Source: Bacteroides mediterraneensis | GTDB lineage: Bacteria > Bacteroidota > Bacteroidia > Bacteroidales > Bacteroidaceae | NCBI RefSeq assembly: GCF_025993685.1 | Contig: NZ_DAJPEN010000001.1 | Location: 4,092,001 to 4,156,000, forward strand | Length of the DNA stretch: 64,000 nucleotides | Reading direction: 5' to 3' | In this document: positions 25,610-34,839 of the stretch, piece after piece | Numbering within the stretch: position 1 is the stretch's first letter | Layout of the letters: each line of letters starts with the position of its first letter | Position numbers and translations under genes: made by a program | The notes under the pieces: generated by a model | The model's input: the letters and a program-made list of their open reading frames with translations, nothing else | Told to the model about the DNA's origin: nothing | Databases searched by the model: none

Positions 25610-25638
25610 AAGAGAGTGCCTTATATCGGTACTCTCTT
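25610..25638. terminator. Stem-loop before the beta-barrel gene
   Basis: AAGAGAGT (25610-25617) pairs with ACTCTCTT (25631-25638), followed by a T-containing tract. It probably ends transcription from the VOC gene. Confidence 0.45.
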
Positions 25639-25679
25639 GCTGTATAACGGTTTTACTTTATACTCTATAATAGGTTGGC

Positions 25680-25687
25680 TAATTTTG
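25680..25687 (+). promoter_or_regulatory. -7 box of the beta-barrel gene
   Basis: TAATTTTG lies 32 bp before the chosen ATG at 25720. Confidence 0.55.
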
Positions 25688-25719
25688 TACTATTGATAAA
25701 AGAGAGTATAAAGGAAAAT

Positions 25720-28644
25720 ATGAAAAAGATTGTTTTATTATCATTGGTTATTTCAATAGGTATTTTTATTATACCGGCGTATGCATTTTCACAATCCAAG
25801 AGTACGATATCTGTATCGGGTACTGTACTGGATGAGGCTGACAATTCTCCTGTACTGCAGGCAAGTGTGCAATTCCTGAATAAGGAGGACAGCACTATGA
25901 TTACCGGCTGTATATCCGACATGGATGGTCGTTTCTCATTAAAGGTTTCTCCGGGGAAATACATCCTGAAACTGACATTTGTGGGATACAAACCACGATT
26001 TGTGGATTTGAATCTGTCGTCTGAAAAACAATCATATAATATAGGTAGGATAATGATGTCGTCCGATGCCATTATGCTTAATGAGGCTGTTATAACTGCT
26101 GAGGCTCCACAGGTTACAGTTAAAGAAGACTCGTTGATATTCAATGCATCGGCGTATCGTACCCCGCAAGGTGCCATGCTTGAGGAACTTATAAAGAAAC
26201 TGCCCGGTGCGGAGATTGATGATGACGGCAATATAACAATAAATGGAAAGTCAGTTACTAAGCTTATGGTGGACGGTAAAGAATTTTTCGGAGGTGATGT
26301 AGAAACCGGTCTGAATAATCTGCCTGTAGATATGATAGAGAATGTAAAGTCGTACGACAGAAAATCAGACCTGGCAAGGATTACAGGAATTGATGACGGA
26401 GAAGAAGAAACCGTGATTGACCTCACCGTAAAGAAGGGAATGAACAATGGTTGGTTTGGTAATATTGACTTAGCCGGAGCTACAGAGGAACGCTATTCCG
26501 GTAAGGCCATGATAAATAAATTCAATGACCATACCCAGATATCGGTTATTGCCTCAATGAATAATGTCAATGACGAAGGTTTCTCAGGCGGTGGTGGAAG
26601 ACCACGTATGGGGTCGGCCAATGGATTAAGTACTAAAAAAATTTTTGGAGTGAATTTTGCAACCGAAACAGAAAAAGTAGATATGGGTGGTAGCATACGT
26701 TATAACTACGATAAAAACGATGCTGTATCTACCGGATATTCTGAAATGTTCCTCCAGTCGGGTAGCTCATTCTCTAACTCAAACAGCTCAAGATTAAATA
26801 AAAATGAAAGTATTGATGCTGAGTACAGATTGGAATGGAAACCTGATTCGATGACCAATATAATATTCCGTCCAAGATTTTTCTGGACAAATTCCAATTC
26901 AAATGAATATAATCAAAGTGCTACTTTCGATGATGACCCTTTCACTATTACTGATAGCCCGAATGATTATCTTGATTTTTCTGAGTTAACAGTAAGCGAT
27001 CCATTAAAGGATGTCAGGGTGAATGGCTCGAACGATATTTCTACAAGTAAGTCATACAATTATTTTGGTGAGGCATCATTGCAGTTAAACAGGAAACTGA
27101 ACGATAAGGGACGAAACATAACATTCAGAGGTGAGTACAGATTCGGGAACTCAGGAAGCGATGTTTTCTCTGATTCAGAAACCAGATATTATCAGTTCGC
27201 TCAGGTACCGGACTCAAGTACCATAAGGCACCGCTTTATGACTACTCCAGGCAAATCGTATTATTATAAAGGACAACTGATATATAGTGAGCCTGTAGCT
27301 CGTGCCACATATCTGCAGTTGAGTTACGAATTCAAATATGATTATTCAGACACAGAGAAATCTGCTTACAGTCTTGAGAAACTTTTTCCTGACTGGAATA
27401 TCAACTTGCCCTTGCCGGATAATTATGAGGATACATACGATGCGGAACTGAGCAAGAATGCGAAGTATGAGACCTTCAATCATGAAATAATGTTAGGATT
27501 GCGTTTCGTGAGGGAGAGATACCAGTTGAATGCCGGCATGCTTTTCCAGCCGCAGACCACGCGGTTTACTTATGTGAAGGGTGAGTATAGTACAGATACG
27601 GTAAGAAATGTTTTCAATTTTTCACCAACTCTTGACTTCCGTTACCGTTTTTCCAAGGTAAGTCAATTGAAAGTGAACTATCGCGGACGGAGCACCCAAC
27701 CCGGAATGGAAAGCCTTTTGCCCGTGACTGATGATTCAAATCCGCTTAAAGTCTTTGTCGGTAATCCGGGACTTAAACCTTCATTTACACATTCGATGAA
27801 TGCTTTCTTCAACACCTACAATGCCGATAAACAAAGAGGGATGATGGCATCACTGATGATGAATCTTACGCAAGACGGCATTACAAATGTCACCCAGTAT
27901 AATGCTGAGACAGGAGGAACGAAAACTATGCCCGAGAATATAAACGGCAACTGGAACATATTTGGTGTATTCAACTCTAATACAGCATTAAAGAACAAGA
28001 AATTTACTGTAAATACATCTACTATGGGAAGATATAACAATCAGGTCTCATTTCTGTATAACGATATTTCAAGGTTGAATGACAGAAATAAAGTCACAAA
28101 TCTCTCTCTTATCCAGAGACTTAATTTAACATATCGTAATGACTGGTTTGAATTTGGACTTAACGGCTCGCTTGAGTATTCGTGGGAGAAAAGTATGTTG
28201 CAGCCAGAAAAGAACCAGCAACCATACGTATATTCTTATGGAGCAAATACCACCGTGTATATGCCATGGAGTCTGTCGTTGAGCACTAATATTATCAATC
28301 AGAGCCGGAGAGGTTATGCCGATTCAAGTTTCAATCGTGATGAACTTGTATGGAATGCCCAACTTGCAAAAACTTTTCTTAAAGGGGCTGCGACTGTGAG
28401 TGTAGAGATGTATGATATATTGAAGAACAAGAGTAATATTGTGCGCTCTCTTACAGATGCTGTGCGGTCAGTTTATCAATATAACAGCATTAATAGCTAT
28501 TTTATGGTGCATTTTATATACAGATTGAATATCTTTGGGAATAAGAAAGCAAGAAGTATGATGAATGATGATTTCAGAGGCTTCCCGGGTGAAGGACCAG
28601 GTATGGGTGGAGATAGGCCTCCACGTAGGGAAGGTGGTTTTTGA
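25720..28644 (+). CDS. Outer-membrane beta-barrel protein with carboxypeptidase-like regulatory domain
   Basis: This protein has about 974 residues from the ATG at 25720 (MKKIVLLSLVI). A TAATTTTG -7 box at 25680-25687 rules out the upstream TTG. A signal peptide ends at AFSQS. A CarboxypepD_reg-like beta domain follows (VSGTVLDEADNSPVLQASVQF, DMDGRFSLKVSPG), then a plug-like region (LPGAEIDDDGNITINGKSV) and a long OMP_b-brl_3 barrel. The C-terminus is Gly/Pro/Arg-rich. It precedes a LytS/LytTR pair, a common Bacteroides grouping. The transport substrate is unknown. Confidence 0.85.
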   Translation: MKKIVLLSLVISIGIFIIPAYAFSQSKSTISVSGTVLDEADNSPVLQASVQFLNKEDSTMITGCISDMDGRFSLKVSPGKYILKLTFVGYKPRFVDLNLSSEKQSYNIGRIMMSSDAIMLNEAVITAEAPQVTVKEDSLIFNASAYRTPQGAMLEELIKKLPGAEIDDDGNITINGKSVTKLMVDGKEFFGGDVETGLNNLPVDMIENVKSYDRKSDLARITGIDDGEEETVIDLTVKKGMNNGWFGNIDLAGATEERYSGKAMINKFNDHTQISVIASMNNVNDEGFSGGGGRPRMGSANGLSTKKIFGVNFATETEKVDMGGSIRYNYDKNDAVSTGYSEMFLQSGSSFSNSNSSRLNKNESIDAEYRLEWKPDSMTNIIFRPRFFWTNSNSNEYNQSATFDDDPFTITDSPNDYLDFSELTVSDPLKDVRVNGSNDISTSKSYNYFGEASLQLNRKLNDKGRNITFRGEYRFGNSGSDVFSDSETRYYQFAQVPDSSTIRHRFMTTPGKSYYYKGQLIYSEPVARATYLQLSYEFKYDYSDTEKSAYSLEKLFPDWNINLPLPDNYEDTYDAELSKNAKYETFNHEIMLGLRFVRERYQLNAGMLFQPQTTRFTYVKGEYSTDTVRNVFNFSPTLDFRYRFSKVSQLKVNYRGRSTQPGMESLLPVTDDSNPLKVFVGNPGLKPSFTHSMNAFFNTYNADKQRGMMASLMMNLTQDGITNVTQYNAETGGTKTMPENINGNWNIFGVFNSNTALKNKKFTVNTSTMGRYNNQVSFLYNDISRLNDRNKVTNLSLIQRLNLTYRNDWFEFGLNGSLEYSWEKSMLQPEKNQQPYVYSYGANTTVYMPWSLSLSTNIINQSRRGYADSSFNRDELVWNAQLAKTFLKGAATVSVEMYDILKNKSNIVRSLTDAVRSVYQYNSINSYFMVHFIYRLNIFGNKKARSMMNDDFRGFPGEGPGMGGDRPPRREGGF

Positions 28645-28690
28645 GGCGGACACCGCATGTAGTATATGAATTAAATAAGCAGGATATATT

Positions 28691-29785
28691 ATGACAGGCA
28701 GTTTAAGGAGATATTTATCACGAATATCAATAGAAAATTATATATACATTATATTTTGGATATTTATTGTTGTCATTCCAATAACACTGATAGATGTTGA
28801 GGAAGACATAAAGTGGGAACGACTTCTCACCAACTGGATTCGTTTCATTCCTTTTTTTCTGCTGTTCTTGTGCAATAACTTCCTCTTACTGCCCAGATTC
28901 TTCTACCGGGGAAAGCGTAAATTATATTCTGTAGGACTGATATTGTCGTTTATCGCTACTATGTATATGTTTGGCTGGACAAAGACTATAAACAGGCAAT
29001 TGATGGGCAATCGTATTCCAGTCCATAAGGAACTGTTTCAACGGCCGGCCGACGATGGTAAAAAAGGTCCGATATTCAGAAATATATGGAATGACTTGGT
29101 ACATGAGAATCAGATTCTTTTTGTCGTTATGATTGTTGTTTTCAATATGTTGCTCAAGAGCTATTTTATCCAGCAGAAGAAACTTAAGGAACATGAAGAA
29201 AGTATGAAGGCTTCACTCCAGCTCGAACTGGATTTTCTCAAGCAGCAGATAAGCCCTCATTTCTTCATGAATACTCTGAACAATATTCATGTACTGGTTG
29301 ATCACAACCCTGTAGTTGCTAAGGAGAGTATCATCTCACTTTCCAGACTCATGCGTCATCTTCTGTATGAAACAAAAAACAGGCTTGTGCCTTTGCGTTA
29401 TGAGATGAGTTTCATCCAGAATTATATTGAACTGATGAGAATGAGATTTCCTGAAGAAATAATTATAGAATGTAATACTCCTCATGAAGATTACAACAAG
29501 ATGGTTCCTCCTTTATTGTTCATCTCTCTTATAGAAAACGCCTTTAAGCATGGTATAAGTATCTGCGAACAGAGTTATATACGTATAAATTTCCAATTTC
29601 TGAACAGTGACAAGTTTCAGTGTAGGATTGTGAATTCAAATCATGCAAAATCAGTTGACGGGCATGAAGGTATAGGCCTCAGAAATACTATCAAAAGACT
29701 GGAACTTGAGTACCACGATAATTACACTCTTGATATAGACAAAACGGAAAAAGAATACATTGTACTTATAACTATCCCATTATGA
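28691..29785 (+). CDS. LytS-type sensor histidine kinase
   Basis: This 364-residue protein has four likely membrane spans (about residues 15-35, 48-68, 80-97 and 137-155). A coiled linker follows, then the His_kinase (PF06580) box LKQQISPHFFMNTLNNIHVL, with the phospho-accepting His in SPHFF. An ATPase domain comes next: LIENAFKHGI (N box) and GHEGIGLRNT (G box). It overlaps the response regulator start by 4 bp. It probably senses an envelope signal linked to the preceding outer-membrane protein. Confidence 0.88.
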   Translation: MTGSLRRYLSRISIENYIYIIFWIFIVVIPITLIDVEEDIKWERLLTNWIRFIPFFLLFLCNNFLLLPRFFYRGKRKLYSVGLILSFIATMYMFGWTKTINRQLMGNRIPVHKELFQRPADDGKKGPIFRNIWNDLVHENQILFVVMIVVFNMLLKSYFIQQKKLKEHEESMKASLQLELDFLKQQISPHFFMNTLNNIHVLVDHNPVVAKESIISLSRLMRHLLYETKNRLVPLRYEMSFIQNYIELMRMRFPEEIIIECNTPHEDYNKMVPPLLFISLIENAFKHGISICEQSYIRINFQFLNSDKFQCRIVNSNHAKSVDGHEGIGLRNTIKRLELEYHDNYTLDIDKTEKEYIVLITIPL

Positions 29786-30500
29786 TAAGATGCATTGCTG
29801 TCGACGACGAACCACTCGCCGTTAAACAATTGGAGGATTATATTTCTAGAATTCCATTTCTGAAGTTGGAAGGCTCTTTTATAAATGCAGTGAAAGCTTG
29901 TATGTTCATACAGGAACATGAGGTGGATCTTTTGTTTACCGATATAAACATGCCTGATATGAATGGGCTGGATTTGGCCAGATCTTTAAACAAAGATATA
30001 AAAGTTATCTTTACCACAGCCTATAGTGAACATGCATACGAAGGTTTCCGTCTCGATGCTGCTGACTATATTTTGAAGCCTTTCGGTTTCAGTGACTTTC
30101 TGAACTCGGTAAATAAAGTGAAAGAAAGATATTTCAGCCACGAAGAACCGATAATGAATTTATCCCTGCCAGAGACTATCTGTTTATAAGGTCAGAATAT
30201 AAGACTGTGCGTATAAACTTCAATGACATAAGATATGTGGAAAGTTGCAGGGACTATGTGAAAATATATGCCGGTCCGGATGAACCTGTTCAGGCCCAGC
30301 TGACCTTAAAGAAAATAGAAGAGGCCTTGCCAGCTAATCTGTTTATGCGTGTACACCGTTCTTTTATAGTCAATCTGTCGAAAATAAATGTCATTGAGAA
30401 TAACAGGATAGTATTCGATTCCAAGACCTATATCCCCATAGGTGATTTGTATATGAATGATTTTCAGAAATATATAAATGCTGTATTGCTAAAGTCTTAG
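29782..30500 (+). pseudogene. LytTR-type response regulator split by a frameshift
   Basis: The receiver domain is complete (AVDDEPLA; phospho-Asp in FTDINMPDMNG; TTAYSEHAYEGF; LKPF). The frame then stops at 30189, after ETICL. In another frame the DNA-binding LytTR domain is intact (RINFNDIRYVESCRDYVKIY, FMRVHRSFIVN, YIPIGDLY) to 30500. One missing base near 30172-30174 (expected reading DYLFIRSEYKTVR) explains the break. Separate expression of the LytTR half from an internal start at 30207 is possible. A sequencing error is the main alternative. Confidence 0.82.
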
Positions 30501-30822
30501 AATTACGTAAAAGAATTAAGAGGCAACAGTTATTCTTGATTTACTATTTTGTTAATTTGGGTTAAATGTCCTATTTGTAAGAATTATTAGAATGAAGTAA
30601 AGATGATAGTAGTATGTATATAATCGACGGAAAACATCCCGTAATCCGCCGTTATGCTCTATTTTATTTTCAAATATAGTAATTCCTTTTGGATAATCTT
30701 GCATTTAATAATTATTATTTTACTCTTTCCGGCCTTATATAGTTTTGATATTTATATCCGGATTATTTCTCCCGTTTTAGATTTTCCGACTTTGGAGGAA
30801 AATCCCACGATCGTGAGGGAGG

Positions 30823-30877
30823 GCAAGTTGGTTTTTGTATGGCAGAATACTTTCTGTCGGACAAAAACACAACTTGC
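30823..30877. repeat. Long hairpin-forming inverted repeat
   Basis: GCAAGTTGGTTTTTGT pairs with ACAAAAACACAACTTGC, one unpaired base aside. An inner CAGAA/TTCTG lies in the loop. The whole 55-bp unit could act as a terminator or be a remnant palindromic repeat. Confidence 0.5.
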
Positions 30878-31305
30878 TCTGTTCGTTTGAACAGAAAATC
30901 CACTTAAAGTGGATTGTGGCTCGATGCTTATTTATGGATATAAAATAGAATCATATTTGTTTGAAATTTAATGCAAGTATAAGTTCATTTGTAACAAACT
31001 TGTATGCATGATGGACGGGGCTGTTATAACATGGTAAATATTTGTTTCTAGGTAGATTGTTAAGGTTTTAAATGTAGAATATTATAAAGCTATATGGTAT
31101 CGCATTACACTTTATACTGTAATTCATATTGTATGGTATCCTGAATTACTGATATAATATCTTATGTCCGTGCCATATAAAATGTAGTTTATAGTGATTT
31201 TGTTACGATTTATGGTCTTATAATTTTTTATGTGTTGATAATCAATATACAATCGACTGTGTTGTGATATTACCATAATGCAATACACTAATAACATAAC
31301 GACAC

Positions 31306-31496
31306 AATAACATCGTAACATAATATTATGCCAACATAATACCCTTATAATGCAATAACATCGTAACATAATATTATGCCAACATAATACCCTTATAATG
31401 CAATAACATCGTAACATAATATTATGCCAACATAAACCCTTATAATGCAATAACATCGTAATATAATATTATATCAACATAATACCCTGATAATAC
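31306..31496. repeat. 48-bp tandem repeat, four copies
   Basis: Units start at 31306, 31354, 31402 and 31449. The first two are identical over 48 bp, the third lacks one base, and the fourth has several changes. Each unit contains AACATCGTAACATAATATTA. There are no unique spacers, so it is not CRISPR. It looks like a minisatellite (VNTR). Confidence 0.9.
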
Positions 31497-31790
31497 AATG
31501 TTGTAATATCTTATAACCTAGTGTGTTGATTACATCAGTTTATATTATTTCAAGTTTCGAAGTACTTGAATAATACAAAAAAAGGCTAATAGAGTTTGAT
31601 GCTTCAATAATTATCACTATATTACTTTTATCAAACAAACAATATAGCACCCTATCTCTTTTTTTACTCCTTAACGATTCATTCTTGACAGTATTTCAGT
31701 GATTTCTTTTAATATAATTTTGAACCAGCCAACACTAATTCTGTTTTTTTATCTAATTTTATCGGTAAAAAATTACCGAAGTATTGCTCT

Positions 31791-33008
31791 TCATATATCT
31801 TTATTGTATTTTCTTAATGTCAATAAACTAATACCACCAAGCATTGCAAAGAAATATAATATACAAAGATATGTACATACTTCCTCAATACTGCAATGTA
31901 ATCTATATATAAGAATCTGAGTAATTAAAAATGAAGCTACTGAAGCCCATGCCCATGCAGATAAAGCAAACCCATGTATGGTAGAAATCTGTTTCATACC
32001 AAAATAATCAGTCAATAATGTGGGAAGAGTAGAAAATCCACCACCATATCCCATATTGATTATAAACAATAGCAACAATACAGATAATGTACTAAGTCCT
32101 GAAATTATAGACACATTCATAGTAACTATAATACTACTGAAAAATATTATGCAATATATCCAGACTTTAGGACGCAGATAATCCGATAACGTAGCATAAC
32201 CAAATCTCCCCAATGTATTGAAGAAAGCGGTCAATGAAGCAATCAAACCAATATATATGGGACTGATACCAACACCCTGTATAATATTCTTCTCAAAGGA
32301 AATTAATACCAATCCACAAGTTATATTAATGAAAAACATTAACCATATGATAATGTAACGGGTATCAAATATTATATTCTTTATCTTAGATATGGATAAA
32401 GATATATCTTCCTTCTTCTCAACCCAACCAGAAGGCTTCTTTATAAGATACGAAGCGGTAAGCATACATAACGTACTGATAAAAGCCATAACCAATAAAG
32501 TTATGACAACACCATAATGCTTAGTACAATATTCTATAAGCGGAGAAAACATTACCTTAGATAAACCGAATCCACTTATGGCAATACCTGTAGCTAACCC
32601 CTTATACTTACTGAACCATATCATCAATGTCTTTACAGGAGATATATATCCAATACCCAAACCAATACCCATTATAACACCATAAGAAATGTAAATCAGA
32701 TAAGGAATCTTATTATATACAGCAAATGCAGACAATATCAAACCTGATACAAAACATGCAGTAGAACAATAAGAAGATAACCTTACATTACTCTCAACAA
32801 ACTTACCTCCAAAAGCAGCACTCATACCCAAAAAAAATATAGCCAACATGAAGCATATTTCAATCGAAGATACTTCAACTCCCATATAAGAAGCTATATC
32901 ACCCTTGAACAGTGACCAACAATATACACTGCCAATACAACAATGTATCAACAAGGCAGGCAATGCACCATTAACCCACCTGTTCTCTTTTAAACCATAA
33001 AACAGCAT
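31791..33008 (-). CDS. MFS transporter, OFA (oxalate/formate antiporter-like) family
   Basis: This 405-residue protein has 12 predicted membrane spans. The N-terminal HCCIGSVYCWSLFKGDI and the loop GIGLGIGYISPVKTLMIWFSKYKGLATGIAISGFGLS match the OFA family of monocarboxylate/oxalate-formate exchangers. The second half has the equivalent FFNTLGRFGYATLSDYL loop (the MFS GxxxDRxGR position). It stands alone on the minus strand, so the substrate cannot be inferred from neighbours. Codon usage is A+T-rich like the flanking region. Confidence 0.85.
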   Translation of the reverse strand: MLFYGLKENRWVNGALPALLIHCCIGSVYCWSLFKGDIASYMGVEVSSIEICFMLAIFFLGMSAAFGGKFVESNVRLSSYCSTACFVSGLILSAFAVYNKIPYLIYISYGVIMGIGLGIGYISPVKTLMIWFSKYKGLATGIAISGFGLSKVMFSPLIEYCTKHYGVVITLLVMAFISTLCMLTASYLIKKPSGWVEKKEDISLSISKIKNIIFDTRYIIIWLMFFINITCGLVLISFEKNIIQGVGISPIYIGLIASLTAFFNTLGRFGYATLSDYLRPKVWIYCIIFFSSIIVTMNVSIISGLSTLSVLLLLFIINMGYGGGFSTLPTLLTDYFGMKQISTIHGFALSAWAWASVASFLITQILIYRLHCSIEEVCTYLCILYFFAMLGGISLLTLRKYNKDI

Positions 33009-33284
33009 TTTTATAAATCAATTTATTTTTATTTCTTTTTAAATATTGATATATTCAGTAAACATACAATTTTAGGATAGCCACTTTGGGGGGTGTCAAA
33101 AGGCACCAGTCTGAAAAAGAGTCTGCAAATTTAATGATTATTATTTACATATTGTCAAGTGAAGAAGATTTTCGTAGTCAATTCTTCCTTTTTTTTTAAT
33201 TTTCTGACTTTTCTACATTTTTTTGTTTATTACTTTTTATTATTATATTTCCGCTATTTTATTTGAAATATTGTTACAAGCATC

Positions 33285-34034
33285 TTACATAAAACTATCA
33301 TAAATAATTTTTACCAGAAATATTATCAGAACAATTATAATTATAGGTCTAGCAATGCCTTTCCCTTTATTTATAAAATAGTTTGCGCCTATGTAATTAC
33401 CTGCAATACCGAATAGACTGGCAACAATGGCTAAAGGAAACATCACTGAATTACTTGATAAAAATACAGTAAGAGCAGCTACATTTGTTGAAAGATTGAT
33501 TACTTTAGCTGTGCCTGCAGCTTCTTTCAGTGTTAATCTCGCTTCGTAGACCAGTAACAATATTAGAAATGTTCCAGTCCCAGGTCCATAAAAACCATCA
33601 TAAATTCCTATAATAAGAGCTATAACCGTAGAAAAGAAAATTGACTTTGCAGGTGAAAAAGGCGGCTTGGTATTTTCTATTGTTTTAGTTTTAATAACAA
33701 AAAATGCTGTTACTGGTATAATAACTAGCATAAGACTTTTAAAAATGTTAGTTGGTACAGTTAATGCTAACTTTGCGCCTAACCACGAACCTGTCAAAGC
33801 GGTAAATATGGATGGTACCACATATTGTAAATTAATAAAACCTTTCTGCAGGAACCTATATGTTACAATAATAGTTCCCATGCAGGCGCTGAACTTATTC
33901 GTTCCAATGGCATAATGAGGAGGTAAACCAGCTATTAGATAAGCAGGTAATGATATTAGCCCACCGCCACCTGCAATTGCATCAACAAAGCCGGCAATAA
34001 AGACCAAAGGACAAATAATAATGTATTCCATCAT
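33285..34034 (-). CDS. TSUP/TauE-SafE family permease
   Basis: This protein has about 249 residues from the ATG at 34034 (MMEYIIICPLVF). The -7 box TACATTTG at 34055-34062 excludes the longer frame. Eight or so hydrophobic spans are visible, with the family motif FIAGFVDAIAGGGGLISLPAYLIAG and its second-half counterpart GIYDGFYGPGTGTFLILLLV. TSUP proteins move sulfite, sulfonates or small organic anions. No neighbouring gene indicates which applies here. Confidence 0.85.
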   Translation of the reverse strand: MMEYIIICPLVFIAGFVDAIAGGGGLISLPAYLIAGLPPHYAIGTNKFSACMGTIIVTYRFLQKGFINLQYVVPSIFTALTGSWLGAKLALTVPTNIFKSLMLVIIPVTAFFVIKTKTIENTKPPFSPAKSIFFSTVIALIIGIYDGFYGPGTGTFLILLLVYEARLTLKEAAGTAKVINLSTNVAALTVFLSSNSVMFPLAIVASLFGIAGNYIGANYFINKGKGIARPIIIIVLIIFLVKIIYDSFM

Positions 34035-34054
34035 AATAGGGGTTATTTTGACTG

Positions 34055-34062
34055 CAAATGTA
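34055..34062 (-). promoter_or_regulatory. TSUP gene -7 box
   Basis: TACATTTG on the minus strand lies 20 bp before the chosen ATG at 34034. Confidence 0.5.
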
Positions 34063-34199
34063 TATAAAAAAGTTAATGTATGATTAGTGGCAATCAATAA
34101 AAACTGAATGTTATAATTATATCGATGAAATTTGTTTCGAAACGGTGTTATTCGTAGTCAATTTGGAAATAAAACAACTTATCAATATTATTTTGTCTA

Positions 34200-34560
34200 A
34201 TTAGTGTCCACTAAAAATAGAGGACAGCTAAAAAAATATAATTATTAAATAAATATAATCCATGATGTTCGCTTTGTTCTTTAACATTATTAAATTTAGT
34301 TTTTCTAAAGAGATTCTTTAATAGAGTCTTGTCCACAAAAGAAATGCCAAGAATTTTAGAATATCATATGTCAATCTGTCCAGTTGCATATCATGTTGTA
34401 TAATAGCCACAAGATAGTATGAAATGATTGTTGGTGGGAGTTATATCTTTACTGCGTTCTCGGAAGTACACTAAAGCTTCTTTATTTTAGGTGTTGCTTG
34501 AACCATTTAAAATCGCTTATGAGACGCTTCTCATAAATTATTCAAGCAGATAAAACAGAA
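34200..34560 (-). pseudogene. Degenerate IS4-type transposase C-terminus
   Basis: Frames on the minus strand, interrupted by stops and shifts, give FKWFKQHLKIKK, then VAIIQHDMQL-like residues (now broken by stops), then ILGISFVDKTLLKNLFRKTKFNNVKEQ. This resembles the C-terminal end of IS4-family transposases of Bacteroidales. A possible element end, GTGTCCACTAAAAATAGAGGACA, lies near 34203 (too long to be a perfect dyad). The gene is dead. Confidence 0.5.
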
Positions 34561-34839
34561 CTTTCCCTAGAAATACTTTTATAAGGAAGGTGGAAATGCT
34601 ATCAAAATACAGATTAGGGTGACACCTACAGCCAACATGTTGCTTATTGTAATGGAAAAAGGTACTGACTTGCTTCTATAGTTTTTTCAGTCTTGTAATA
34701 ATGATGAGGATTACACTTATGCATTATGTAGATATCTACGTTCTTTTCAATCATCCGGAAAAGGATTGGGGAACTCTTTTGGACGTGAGTCAAAAAGAAG
34801 ATTGTCAACTTTCTATTTTTTGATATGGCTTGGAATAAC

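Larger units (their letters stand above)
30501..31790. other. Long gene-poor A+T-rich region
   Basis: It is about 1.3 kb. It holds the hairpin at 30823-30877 and the tandem repeat at 31306-31496. The open frames at 30654-30890 (+) and 31124-31456 (-) show no family motif and are not called. Confidence 0.5.

Noticed and set aside
30654..30890. 78-codon hydrophobic + strand frame
   Set aside because: It is A+T-rich with chance hydrophobic codons, and it overlaps the hairpin at 30823-30877.
31124..31456. Minus-strand open frame with repeating 16-residue units
   Set aside because: It is the tandem repeat read in one frame. It is Cys/Trp/Leu-rich without family motif and has no promoter box.
31306..31496. 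Possible CRISPR array
   Set aside because: Units are contiguous 48-bp copies without unique spacers, and no cas gene is nearby.
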